NCBI GenBank assembly: GCA_947165135.1
Contig: CAMUZE010000009.1
Location: forward strand, 1 to 50,951
From: an uncultured Clostridia bacterium
GTDB taxonomy: Bacteria > Bacillota_I > Bacilli_A > RF39 > UBA660
DNA: 50,951 nucleotides
Direction: 5' to 3'
This document shows positions 17,928-25,660 of the stretch, in pieces (position 1 is the stretch's first letter; each line of letters starts with the position of its first letter). The position numbers and the translations under genes were made by a program. The notes beneath the pieces were generated by a model. That model saw nothing but the letters and a program-made list of their open reading frames with translations, was not told the DNA's origin and did not search any database.

Positions 17928-18923
17928 ATGTTAAAAATAGCTATTAATGGTTTTGGTAGAATAGGAAGAACTGCTCTTAGACTTCTTGAAAATGATAAGG
18001 ATATAGAAGTTGTTGCAATAAATGATTTAACTGATCCATTGCAACTGGCATATCTATATAAATACGATTCTGTTCATAGAACTAATAAAAGTAAGATTAG
18101 TTTTGATGAAGACGAATTATTTGTTAAAAATAGAAAAATAAAAGTATTTGCTGAACCTGATCCTACAAAATTACCTTGGAAAAAATTAGGAGTTGATATT
18201 GTACTTGAATGCACAGGTGTGTTTACATCTGTAGAAAAGTGTCAAGCTCATATAGAAGCAGGGGCAAAACATGTAATTATTAGTGCACCTGCTAAAGATG
18301 ATGCTAAAACAATCGTTTATGGTGTTAATGATAATATTCTTAAAAAAGATGATATTGTTATTAGTGCTGCTAGTTGTACCACTAACTGTTTAGCACCGGT
18401 ATTAAAACTAATTGATGATAAGTATGGAATTGTAAAAGGATTTATGACTACTGTTCATGCAATGACTAATGATCAAGAAACTTTAGACATTCCTCATAAA
18501 AAAGGAATTATGTCTCGCCGTGGTAGAGCAGCATCATTAAATATTATTCCAACTTCTACTGGAGCAGCTTCTCAAATTGGAAAAGTTATTCCACATTTAA
18601 ATGGAAAATTAGATGGAATTGCATTTCGTGTCCCAACTGGGGATGGTTCTGTTATTGATGTAACATTAGAACTTGCTAAAAAAACTACTAAAGAAGATGT
18701 TAATAATATGTTTAAGTCTAATCAAAGTAAAACATTAAAATATACAGATGATCCAATAGTAAGTAGTGATATTATTGGTGAAGAATGTGGAGCAATAGTT
18801 GATGGGCTTTTAACAAATGTTGTTGAAAGTGATGGAAAAGTTCTGTTAAAAGTGGTTGCTTGGTATGATAATGAAGTGGGTTATACTGCTCAAATGATTA
18901 GGACAATGAAAAAATTCTTATAA
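17928..18923 (+). CDS. gap: Glyceraldehyde-3-phosphate dehydrogenase, type I
   Basis: 331 residues, normal length. It oxidises glyceraldehyde-3-phosphate to 1,3-bisphosphoglycerate with NAD+ in glycolysis. The N-terminal Rossmann motif is INGFGRIGR. The active-site Cys is C150 in SAASCTTNC. WYDNEVGY near the C-terminus is also typical. The SD AGGAGG is ideal. It is the last gene of the two-gene operon, so expression should exceed that of the kinase if translation is stronger. pgk (28635) and gpmI (35657), the next steps of the pathway, are elsewhere in the window in separate units. Confidence 0.97.
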   Translation: MLKIAINGFGRIGRTALRLLENDKDIEVVAINDLTDPLQLAYLYKYDSVHRTNKSKISFDEDELFVKNRKIKVFAEPDPTKLPWKKLGVDIVLECTGVFTSVEKCQAHIEAGAKHVIISAPAKDDAKTIVYGVNDNILKKDDIVISAASCTTNCLAPVLKLIDDKYGIVKGFMTTVHAMTNDQETLDIPHKKGIMSRRGRAASLNIIPTSTGAASQIGKVIPHLNGKLDGIAFRVPTGDGSVIDVTLELAKKTTKEDVNNMFKSNQSKTLKYTDDPIVSSDIIGEECGAIVDGLLTNVVESDGKVLLKVVAWYDNEVGYTAQMIRTMKKFL

Positions 18924-18947
18924 GACTTTTTATTAAGTCTTTTTTTT
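18922..18947 (+). terminator. Terminator of the gap operon at the stop codon
   Basis: 7-bp stem AAGACTT/AAGTCTT (18922-18928 with 18935-18941), followed by eight T's. It overlaps the TAA stop. Confidence 0.88.
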
Positions 18948-18996
18948 GTTTACGTAAAACTATAATTAAAATGTATTTTTGAATATCAATTTATTA

Positions 18997-19016
18997 TATA
19001 ATTATTGTATAAGGAG
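18997..19016 (+). promoter_or_regulatory. -10 and SD of glmS
   Basis: TATAAT at 18997-19002; predicted start near 19009; SD AAGGAG at 19011-19016. There is no room for a glmS ribozyme between the predicted start and the gene. Confidence 0.5.
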
Positions 19017-19022
19017 AAGTGT

Positions 19023-20822
19023 ATGTGTGGAATAATTGGTTATAAGGGAAAAAGGAATGTAAAAGACGTACTTATTTCATGCTTGCAAATGCTTGAGTAC
19101 AGAGGATATGACTCTTCTGGTCTTGCTGTCATTAAAAATAATAAAATTAGAGTTACTAAGTGTGTCGGTAGAATAGAAAATTTAAAAGAAAAAGTATCAA
19201 GATATGATTTTGATGATTCTGTCTGTGGTATAGCTCATACAAGATGGGCAACACATGGAAAGGTTAGTGAAGAAAATTCTCATCCACATAAGGTTGGTAA
19301 TGTTGTTTTAGTACACAATGGTGTAATTGAAAATTATAAAGAAATTGAAAATCTATTAAGTAAGAAATATAAATTTAAAAGTGAAACAGATACTGAAAGA
19401 ATATGTGCACTTATTGATTCTTTTTATAATGGAAATAATGAACTTGAGGCAATAGAGAAAGCAACTTCTATGTTAAAAGGAAGTTATTCTTTAGGTATAA
19501 TGTTTGAAGGTAAAAATAAAATATATGGTATTAAGAAGGACACACCTTTAGTACTTGGAATTGGTAATAAAGAATTCTTTTTAGCAAGTGATATTTGCGC
19601 ATTACTTCCATATACTAAAGAATTTATAATATTAGATGATAATGAAATAGTTGAAATTGGGGATAGTTTTAATATTTATTATGATGGAGTAATAATATAT
19701 AAAAAAATAGAAACTGCTGATTATGATGTTGAAGAAGCTATGAAGAATGGTTATGAGCATTTTATGCTAAAAGAAATTAATGAGCAGATTGATATATCTA
19801 GAAAATTATATGGTAAATATATTACTAATGATAATATTAATGATTTAATAATTGATTTAGATAAATACAAAAGAATAGACTTTGTAGGATGTGGAAGTGC
19901 ATATAATGCGAGTTTAGTTGCTAAATATTTTATTGATAAATATTGTACTAATGGAGAATTTTATGCAAATTGTTATGCATCTTCTGAATATAGATATATG
20001 AATCATTATTTTGATAAGAATGTACTTGTAGTATTTTTATCACAAAGTGGTGAAACTGCTGATACACTTGCATGTCTTAGAATGTGTAACGAAGAAGGAT
20101 TAGATACAGTTGCAATTGTAAATGTAATATCTTCAACTATGGCAAGAGAAGCAAAATATGTTTTACCAATGTTAGCTGGTCCTGAAATATGCGTTGCGAC
20201 AACTAAAGGATATTTTTCTCAAAGTTATATATGTAGTTTGTTAGTATTAAAATTAATGTATAAAAGAAAGTTAATTAATAAAGATGAATTAACTAGAATT
20301 TTAGAAGATTTTAACAAATTACCTAAAAATATTGCACAAGTGATAAATAAAGATTACAAAGAAATAGCAGTATCTATATGTAAAAATGAAGACATTTATT
20401 TTATTGGAAGAGGTATGGATATATATACTTGTTATGAAGGAAGTTTAAAACTAAAAGAAATATCTTATATACATAGTGAGTGTTTTGCATCAGGTGAACT
20501 TAAACATGGCCCTATAGCATTAATATCTAAGCGTACTCCTGTAATAGCATTACTAAGTGAATTTTCTGTCTGTGAAAAAACAATAAATAATATATGTGAA
20601 GCTAAAGCAAGAGGAGCTAAGATAATTACTATTAGAAAGGAATCTATTAATATAGATAAAAATTTATCTGATTATGATATAGTTGTTCCTCTTGTAAGTG
20701 AATTTGTACAAAATGTTTTAATAATCATTGCTTGTCAAATGCTTTCATATGAAGTTGCTAAATTAAGAAAATGCGATATCGATAAGCCAAGAAATCTATC
20801 TAAAAGTGTTACTGTAGAATAA
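19023..20822 (+). CDS. glmS: Glutamine-fructose-6-phosphate aminotransferase
   Basis: 599 residues. ATG 19023 is chosen so that Cys is residue 2 (MCGIIGYKG), the N-terminal nucleophile after Met removal, and because AAGGAG precedes it. The N-terminal class II glutaminase domain (to about 230) has HTRWATHG and HNGVIEN. Two SIS sugar-isomerase domains follow (about 270-420 and 440-590). The C-terminus PRNLSKSVTVE is canonical. It makes glucosamine-6-phosphate from fructose-6-phosphate and glutamine, the first step towards UDP-GlcNAc and peptidoglycan. No ribozyme is present upstream, so the common Gram-positive feedback control is absent here. Confidence 0.96.
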   Translation: MCGIIGYKGKRNVKDVLISCLQMLEYRGYDSSGLAVIKNNKIRVTKCVGRIENLKEKVSRYDFDDSVCGIAHTRWATHGKVSEENSHPHKVGNVVLVHNGVIENYKEIENLLSKKYKFKSETDTERICALIDSFYNGNNELEAIEKATSMLKGSYSLGIMFEGKNKIYGIKKDTPLVLGIGNKEFFLASDICALLPYTKEFIILDDNEIVEIGDSFNIYYDGVIIYKKIETADYDVEEAMKNGYEHFMLKEINEQIDISRKLYGKYITNDNINDLIIDLDKYKRIDFVGCGSAYNASLVAKYFIDKYCTNGEFYANCYASSEYRYMNHYFDKNVLVVFLSQSGETADTLACLRMCNEEGLDTVAIVNVISSTMAREAKYVLPMLAGPEICVATTKGYFSQSYICSLLVLKLMYKRKLINKDELTRILEDFNKLPKNIAQVINKDYKEIAVSICKNEDIYFIGRGMDIYTCYEGSLKLKEISYIHSECFASGELKHGPIALISKRTPVIALLSEFSVCEKTINNICEAKARGAKIITIRKESINIDKNLSDYDIVVPLVSEFVQNVLIIIACQMLSYEVAKLRKCDIDKPRNLSKSVTVE

Positions 20823-20829
20823 GTATAAT

Positions 20830-20858
20830 TTGACTTTTATATCATTTTGATGTATACT
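20830..20858 (+). promoter_or_regulatory. Strong sigma-A-type promoter of the small membrane protein gene
   Basis: -35 TTGACT at 20830-20835 and -10 TATACT at 20853-20858 with 17-base spacing, the best -35/-10 pair in the window. Predicted start near 20865. Confidence 0.75.
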
Positions 20859-20879
20859 ACTCCTCCTGTAAGGGGGAGT
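20859..20879 (+). promoter_or_regulatory. Hairpin pairing a C-rich anti-SD with the SD
   Basis: ACTCCTCC (20859-20866) can pair with GGGGGAGT (20872-20879) around the loop TGTAA; the stem has one G-U pair. The 3' arm is the ribosome binding site of the gene at 20884. The predicted transcript start falls inside the 5' arm, so only transcripts from further upstream would contain the complete hairpin. Confidence 0.6.
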
Positions 20880-20883
20880 GTAT

Positions 20884-21279
20884 ATGAAAAATATTAAAAA
20901 AATAATTTTTGGAATTGCTTTAATGTTTTTTAGTACATATAACGTTTTGGCTGATACTTTCTATTATTCAGATTTAGAATTTGGAAAAGATGGATTTGGT
21001 CCAATAGGACAGACTTGTTCACAAGTGTTAGGCACAACAGTAGTTAAAATAGTACATAGTTCTGTTGGAATATTAAGAATAGTTGCGGTATTTATTGCAA
21101 TTATTAGTGCTATGTTTACTTTGACTACAGCAATTACTTCTAAAGATGCTGATGGGCTTAAAAAAGCAGGAAAGAAATGTGTTGTTATGGGAGTAGTATT
21201 ATTATGTATTGGAGTTTTCCCTTCAGTAGCAACTCTTATTGCTTCAATCTTTGGATTTGACACAACATGTATTTTTTAA
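20884..21279 (+). CDS. Small two-TM secreted-type protein, VirB2/TrbC-like topology
   Basis: 131 residues. ATG 20884 is chosen because GGGGGAG lies six bases upstream; GTG 20878 overlaps the SD itself. There is a signal peptide (about 1-23, cleavage after NVLA), a short outer segment, a hydrophobic helix (about 57-85), a basic loop KDADGLKKAGKK, and a second helix (about 99-123). This size and topology match VirB2/TrbC-type pilin subunits and related small membrane proteins of type IV secretion systems, but sequence identity cannot be judged by eye and no other secretion gene is nearby. Four cysteines remain in the mature part. It has the strongest promoter of the window and an unusual SD hairpin, so regulated high expression is plausible. 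Confidence 0.7.
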   Translation: MKNIKKIIFGIALMFFSTYNVLADTFYYSDLEFGKDGFGPIGQTCSQVLGTTVVKIVHSSVGILRIVAVFIAIISAMFTLTTAITSKDADGLKKAGKKCVVMGVVLLCIGVFPSVATLIASIFGFDTTCIF

Positions 21280-21305
21280 GTAAAAAGTTAAAATAATTAT
21301 GGTAT

Positions 21306-21347
21306 AAAAACTTCTATTAGTGTATAATGATAATAGGAGTTTTTTAT
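21306..21347 (+). terminator. Terminator-like hairpin enclosing the next promoter and SD
   Basis: 14-bp stem with one G-U pair (21306-21319 with 21331-21344), 11-base loop, and a T run ending two bases before the CotH-gene ATG. The loop contains TATAAT (21323-21328), the -10 of the downstream operon, and the 3' arm contains its SD TAGGAG (21334-21339). It can end transcripts of the upstream gene and hide the SD in any read-through, whereas transcripts started from the internal promoter lack the 5' arm. Confidence 0.75.
21323..21339 (+). promoter_or_regulatory. -10 and SD of the CotH-VTC operon
   Basis: TATAAT at 21323-21328, predicted start near 21335, SD TAGGAG at 21334-21339, ATG at 21348. 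The SD is at the extreme 5' end of the predicted transcript. Confidence 0.55.
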
Positions 21348-24260
21348 ATGGAGTTTAATATTAAAAAATTTAAGAATAATATTCCTTTTTTTACTATTTG
21401 TATTTCATTAATAGTAGTGTTTTTATTATTAGGACTATTAACTAATAAAGACTCAAAAACTCTTGATAAAAAAGATTTCGAATCTGGAGATGTAAATATA
21501 TCTAAATTAGTTATTAATGAAATAATGACCGCTAACAAAGGAACATTTACTGATCCAAATGGAAAACTATATGACTATATTGAAATATATAATGGCAATG
21601 ATCATGACATAGATTTAAAAGATTATGGCTTAAGCGATGAAAGTAAAGAAGTTAAATGGGTATTTCCTAGTATAACAATTGAAGCTAAGTCATATTTAAT
21701 AGTTTATTTAAGTGGAACTAATGGTGAAGGGTTATATACACCATTTAAATTAAAATCAAGCGGTGGAGAAGTTGTTACTTTATTTAAGCCAAACGGAAAA
21801 GTAGTGGATGCTGTTGAAACAGTAGCATTAGAATCTAATACTGTTATGGCAAGAGATATTAATGGTAAATGGATAGTTCAGTCATCCGGAACACCTGGTT
21901 TTGCAAATACAAAAGAAGGTTATACTGAATTTGTAGCATCTCTTGTATCTGGTGATAAGAAAACAATTGTAATAAATGAAATACTTGCTAATAACAAAGG
22001 AAACTTTAAAAACGAAAATGATGTATATAGTGGTTATATAGAAATTAAAAATGTAAGTGATGAAACAATAGATATAGCAAATTATAGTTTATCTAATAAT
22101 GAAAGTGTTCCATTTAAATGGCAATTCCCGTCTACGAGATTATCTTCTGGTGAAGTGGCTGTTGTTTATACAAGTGGTATTAATGATAAAGAAGAGGTAT
22201 TAAGTACATCATTTAAATTAAATAATAATGGAATAGTTGTTCTTACTAACAGTAAAGGACAAGTAATAGATAAAGTTGAATATAAAAATCTTGCTAATGG
22301 AATAGCATTATTAAAACAAGGCGGTAATTATCTTGAAAGTAATTCTATTTCACCAGGATATGATAATACAGTTGATGGAATAAAATCTTTCCAAAAGAAA
22401 TATTTATCAATGCCTAAAGATTTAGTAATAAATGAAGCTATGAATAATAATTATAGTTATCTAGCTCAAAACGCTGGTAATTATTATGATTGGATAGAAC
22501 TTTATAATAATAGTAATAAAACAATTACATTAAGTGATTATTGTTTAACCACAAATAATAATACTATGTGTATGTATAAACTTCCTAAAGTTGAATTAAA
22601 ATCAGGTGAATATTATATAGTTATGGCATCTGGAGATACCAAGTTATCAAATAGTAAATATAAACATACTAATTTTAAATTATCGGAGACTCAAAGTTTA
22701 TATTTAACAAAATCTAGTGATATAGTTGATTCAATATTTCTAGCTAATATTCCAGATGGGTATTCAATGGGAAGAGGCTCATCTTATGGAATATACTATT
22801 TCAATAAACCAACTCCTGGATCTAAAAACGGAAGTGGTACTGAAGCAGTATCATATGTGCCTAAAGCGTCTATTGAAGCAGGTGTATATAATAATAAAAA
22901 TTCAATTGAGGTTGCTCTCAAAGGATATGGACAAATATATTACACAACAGATGGTTCAAAACCTACAACTTCATCAAAAATATACAGTAGTCCTCTTACA
23001 ATTAAGAAGACTACTGTTTTAAGAATAATGGGTAAAGAAAGTGGTAAATTAAATAGTGAAATTAAAACATATTCATACATAGTAAATGAAAATCATACTT
23101 TACCTGTAATGTCCCTTGCAATTAACCCAAGTGATTTAAGTTCTCTTCATTCACATGCTTGGACAGAAGGTTATATTAAACCAGTTTATGCTCAATATTT
23201 TGAACTAAATGGAGATGGATTTGAAATAGGAGCTGGTCTTAAACTATTTGGTGGATCTACAAGAGGTCATGCTAAAAAAAGTTATGAATTAAAATTTAAA
23301 AAAAGATATGGAGCAGGTAAGTTACATTACCAGGTATTTGACGATGTTGATAGTGCAATATTTGATTCTATAGTTTTGAGAACAGGTTCTCAAGATGAGA
23401 TGGGAGATTATTCTAAAAAAGCATTAATTCGTGATATAGTTGGAACTGCTTTAGTACATGAATATACTAATGTAGATGTCCAAGCATATAAACCAATAGT
23501 TCTATATTTAAATGGAAAGTATTGGGGAATATATTTCTTACGTGAAAAAATTGATGAAACATTAGTGGCTAATCACTATAATGTAGAAGCATCTAAAACT
23601 AAAACAGATTTGCTTAGAATAGATGGACAATTAAAAAGTGGAAGTAGAAGTAAATATTATAAATTAACTTCATATATATCTAGTCATCCACTTAGTAATA
23701 GTGATTATTATGATGAAGTCGCTAAACAAATAGATATAGAAAATATATGTGATTTTTGGATAGCTGAGACTTGGACTGCTAATAATGATATAGTAAACGT
23801 TAGATTTTTCTCTAATCCTGAAGTTGATGGTGGTAAATGGAAATTTATATTCTATGATTTAGATAGTGCATTTTATAATGTAGATAAAAATTATTATCAA
23901 TTTTCTACTAGTGCTTCTGGTATGACTAGTCGTGGATATTCTACTTTCTTACTTAGAAACTTGATGAAAAGTTCTAAATTCAAAAAAACATATTTAGAAA
24001 GACTATCATATAATTTAAAAAATACATGGAGTACTGAAAATGTATTAAAGAAAATAGATGATGTAATTAAAGAAATTGGAAAAGATGAAATAAAAAGAAA
24101 TTATAGTCGTTGGAATAAGAGTTATTCTGAATGGGAAAATAATGTTGATTTTGTAAGAAATTATGCTAAAAAAAGAAATAAATATATGGTAAGTCAAGCT
24201 AAGTCATTCTTTAATTTATCAAGTAGTGATGCTAAGAAATATTTTGGTGATGTAAAATGA
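21348..24260 (+). CDS. Membrane-anchored CotH-family kinase with three lamin-tail domains
   Basis: 970 residues; ATG 21348 is chosen because TAGGAG lies eight bases upstream. A signal anchor (about 9-31) is followed by three lamin-tail domains, each starting with VINE (about 54-190, 205-335, 362-500), a chitobiase/FN3-like module with YYTTDGSKPT (about 505-575), and a CotH kinase domain (about 580-940). The CotH core is intact: GGSTRGH, YLNGKYWGIYFLREKID (R732, E733, K734) and YDLDSAF with D837 as likely metal ligand. Bacillus CotH phosphorylates serines of spore coat proteins, but here the anchor and lamin-tail modules indicate action on the outer face of the membrane. First gene of a seven-gene operon; its TGA overlaps the next ATG. 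Substrate unknown. Confidence 0.9.
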   Translation: MEFNIKKFKNNIPFFTICISLIVVFLLLGLLTNKDSKTLDKKDFESGDVNISKLVINEIMTANKGTFTDPNGKLYDYIEIYNGNDHDIDLKDYGLSDESKEVKWVFPSITIEAKSYLIVYLSGTNGEGLYTPFKLKSSGGEVVTLFKPNGKVVDAVETVALESNTVMARDINGKWIVQSSGTPGFANTKEGYTEFVASLVSGDKKTIVINEILANNKGNFKNENDVYSGYIEIKNVSDETIDIANYSLSNNESVPFKWQFPSTRLSSGEVAVVYTSGINDKEEVLSTSFKLNNNGIVVLTNSKGQVIDKVEYKNLANGIALLKQGGNYLESNSISPGYDNTVDGIKSFQKKYLSMPKDLVINEAMNNNYSYLAQNAGNYYDWIELYNNSNKTITLSDYCLTTNNNTMCMYKLPKVELKSGEYYIVMASGDTKLSNSKYKHTNFKLSETQSLYLTKSSDIVDSIFLANIPDGYSMGRGSSYGIYYFNKPTPGSKNGSGTEAVSYVPKASIEAGVYNNKNSIEVALKGYGQIYYTTDGSKPTTSSKIYSSPLTIKKTTVLRIMGKESGKLNSEIKTYSYIVNENHTLPVMSLAINPSDLSSLHSHAWTEGYIKPVYAQYFELNGDGFEIGAGLKLFGGSTRGHAKKSYELKFKKRYGAGKLHYQVFDDVDSAIFDSIVLRTGSQDEMGDYSKKALIRDIVGTALVHEYTNVDVQAYKPIVLYLNGKYWGIYFLREKIDETLVANHYNVEASKTKTDLLRIDGQLKSGSRSKYYKLTSYISSHPLSNSDYYDEVAKQIDIENICDFWIAETWTANNDIVNVRFFSNPEVDGGKWKFIFYDLDSAFYNVDKNYYQFSTSASGMTSRGYSTFLLRNLMKSSKFKKTYLERLSYNLKNTWSTENVLKKIDDVIKEIGKDEIKRNYSRWNKSYSEWENNVDFVRNYAKKRNKYMVSQAKSFFNLSSSDAKKYFGDVK

Positions 24261-24946
24261 AAAAAGAATATAAGTATAGACATGAATTAAAATTTAAAAT
24301 ATCTAATGCTGCAGCAGAAGTTTTAAAGCAAAAGTTGTCATTAATATTAGATAAAGATAAGTTTGCATATTATAAAGATGGATCATATTTGATAAAGAGT
24401 TTGTACTTTGATGATAGGGATTCAAGTTCATATTATGAAAAAATGGATGGAGTTCTTTATAGAAAGAAATATAGGATAAGAATGTATAATGATGACGATA
24501 CATTTATAAGACTTGAAAAAAAGATGAAACATAATAACTTTACAGCCAAGGAACAAATATTGATTTCTAAAGATATCTATAGTAAAATATTAAATGGCAA
24601 AATTGATGAAATAAGTAAACCTAAAGGTTTATTGCTTGAATTTATTAATGATTATAAGACTAAAGGATTAATTCCATCAATAATTGTTGAATATCATAGA
24701 CTTGCATTTACATATCCAATTAGTGAAGTTAGAATAACATTTGATTCTAACGTACAAAGTGGACTTTATAATTATGATTTATTTGATAGTAAGTATCCTA
24801 GATTTGATGTTTTAGAACCTGGTATGCAAGTATTAGAAGTTAAATTTAATGAAGTATTACCTTTGCATATTGCGAATATATTAAATGATATACCTAGTGT
24901 AAGAGAAGCAGTATCCAAATTTGCAATATGTAGAAGTATAAAATAA
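24257..24946 (+). CDS. VTC-domain polyphosphate polymerase-like protein
   Basis: 229 residues, essentially one VTC tunnel domain. It keeps the basic residues expected to line the phosphate channel: YRHELKF at the N-terminus, YRIRMY (R73 and R75), IRLEKKMK, IVEYHR and VLEVKF (E194, K196). Eukaryotic Vtc4 makes polyphosphate from ATP. No membrane helix or signal is present, so it should work on the cytoplasmic face. It overlaps the CotH gene by four bases (ATGA) and is followed after 12 bases by DUF4956, an arrangement known from other bacteria. Whether the product is polyphosphate or another phosphate polymer is not shown. Confidence 0.88.
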   Translation: MKKEYKYRHELKFKISNAAAEVLKQKLSLILDKDKFAYYKDGSYLIKSLYFDDRDSSSYYEKMDGVLYRKKYRIRMYNDDDTFIRLEKKMKHNNFTAKEQILISKDIYSKILNGKIDEISKPKGLLLEFINDYKTKGLIPSIIVEYHRLAFTYPISEVRITFDSNVQSGLYNYDLFDSKYPRFDVLEPGMQVLEVKFNEVLPLHIANILNDIPSVREAVSKFAICRSIK

Positions 24947-24958
24947 GGAGTGAAAAAA

Positions 24959-25648
24959 ATGAGTGTAGTAGACACAATTAAAAAATCAGTTTTAAATAAT
25001 TTTACTGGAACAATATCTGCTTGGGATATGATATTTTCATTAATAATTGCATTTATTATTGGAATATTCATAATATATGTATATAGGAAAACTTACACTG
25101 GAGTTGTTTATTCTAAAGCGTTTTCTCTATGTATATTAATGCTTTCTATGGTAACAGCAATGATAATAAGAACAATTAGTTCTAATATCTCTCTTTCTTT
25201 AGGTATGGTTGGTGCTTTATCTATAGTTAGATTTAGAACTGCTGTTAAGGAACCTGTAGATACTGGATTTATGTTCTGGGGAATATCAGCAGGTATTATG
25301 GCAGGAGCGGGACTTTATATTCCTGCTTTAGTAGCATCACTTGGAATTGGAGTATTATATTTCGTTAGTTATTTAATGGGATTTAAAGTATCTAATAGAT
25401 ATTTATTAGTTCTAAAATATGAAAGAAATGCTCATGACGATGTAATGAGAAAATTAAAAGCATTAAGAAAATTTAAAATTAGAAGTAAATCACTATTCGG
25501 TGATACAGTAGAGTTATCACTTGAAGTCGATTTAAAAGAAAATAGTAAGAATGGTTCTGTAAGTACAGAAATAGTTGATCAATTTAATAATATTGATGGA
25601 ATAATTAATGCAAGTTTAATTGCATATCAAAATGATTTTGGAGAATAG
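24959..25648 (+). CDS. DUF4956 family membrane protein
   Basis: 229 residues; ATG 24959 is chosen because AAGGAG lies nine bases upstream, whereas GTG 24950 would touch the SD. It has about four membrane helices (roughly residues 20-45, 55-80, 90-120, 120-145) with the conserved cytosolic-side motif GALSIVRFRTAVKEP, then a soluble C-terminal domain of about 80 residues. The family has no known activity; the RFRTAVKEP segment and its constant company with VTC proteins suggest it is the membrane partner of the polymerase, perhaps a channel or product exporter (inference). Confidence 0.85.
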   Translation: MSVVDTIKKSVLNNFTGTISAWDMIFSLIIAFIIGIFIIYVYRKTYTGVVYSKAFSLCILMLSMVTAMIIRTISSNISLSLGMVGALSIVRFRTAVKEPVDTGFMFWGISAGIMAGAGLYIPALVASLGIGVLYFVSYLMGFKVSNRYLLVLKYERNAHDDVMRKLKALRKFKIRSKSLFGDTVELSLEVDLKENSKNGSVSTEIVDQFNNIDGIINASLIAYQNDFGE

Positions 25649-25660
25649 GGGAAATAACTA

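Noticed and set aside
18948-19022. glmS ribozyme upstream of glmS
   Set aside because: Only about 75 bases separate the previous terminator from the gene and the -10 is 20 bases before the ATG. The ribozyme needs a leader of well over 100 bases.
21348-24260. Assignment of the CotH gene as a spore coat gene
   Set aside because: The protein has a signal anchor and lamin-tail modules and is in an operon with VTC and DUF4956 rather than with coat genes; the kinase fold alone does not imply a spore role.
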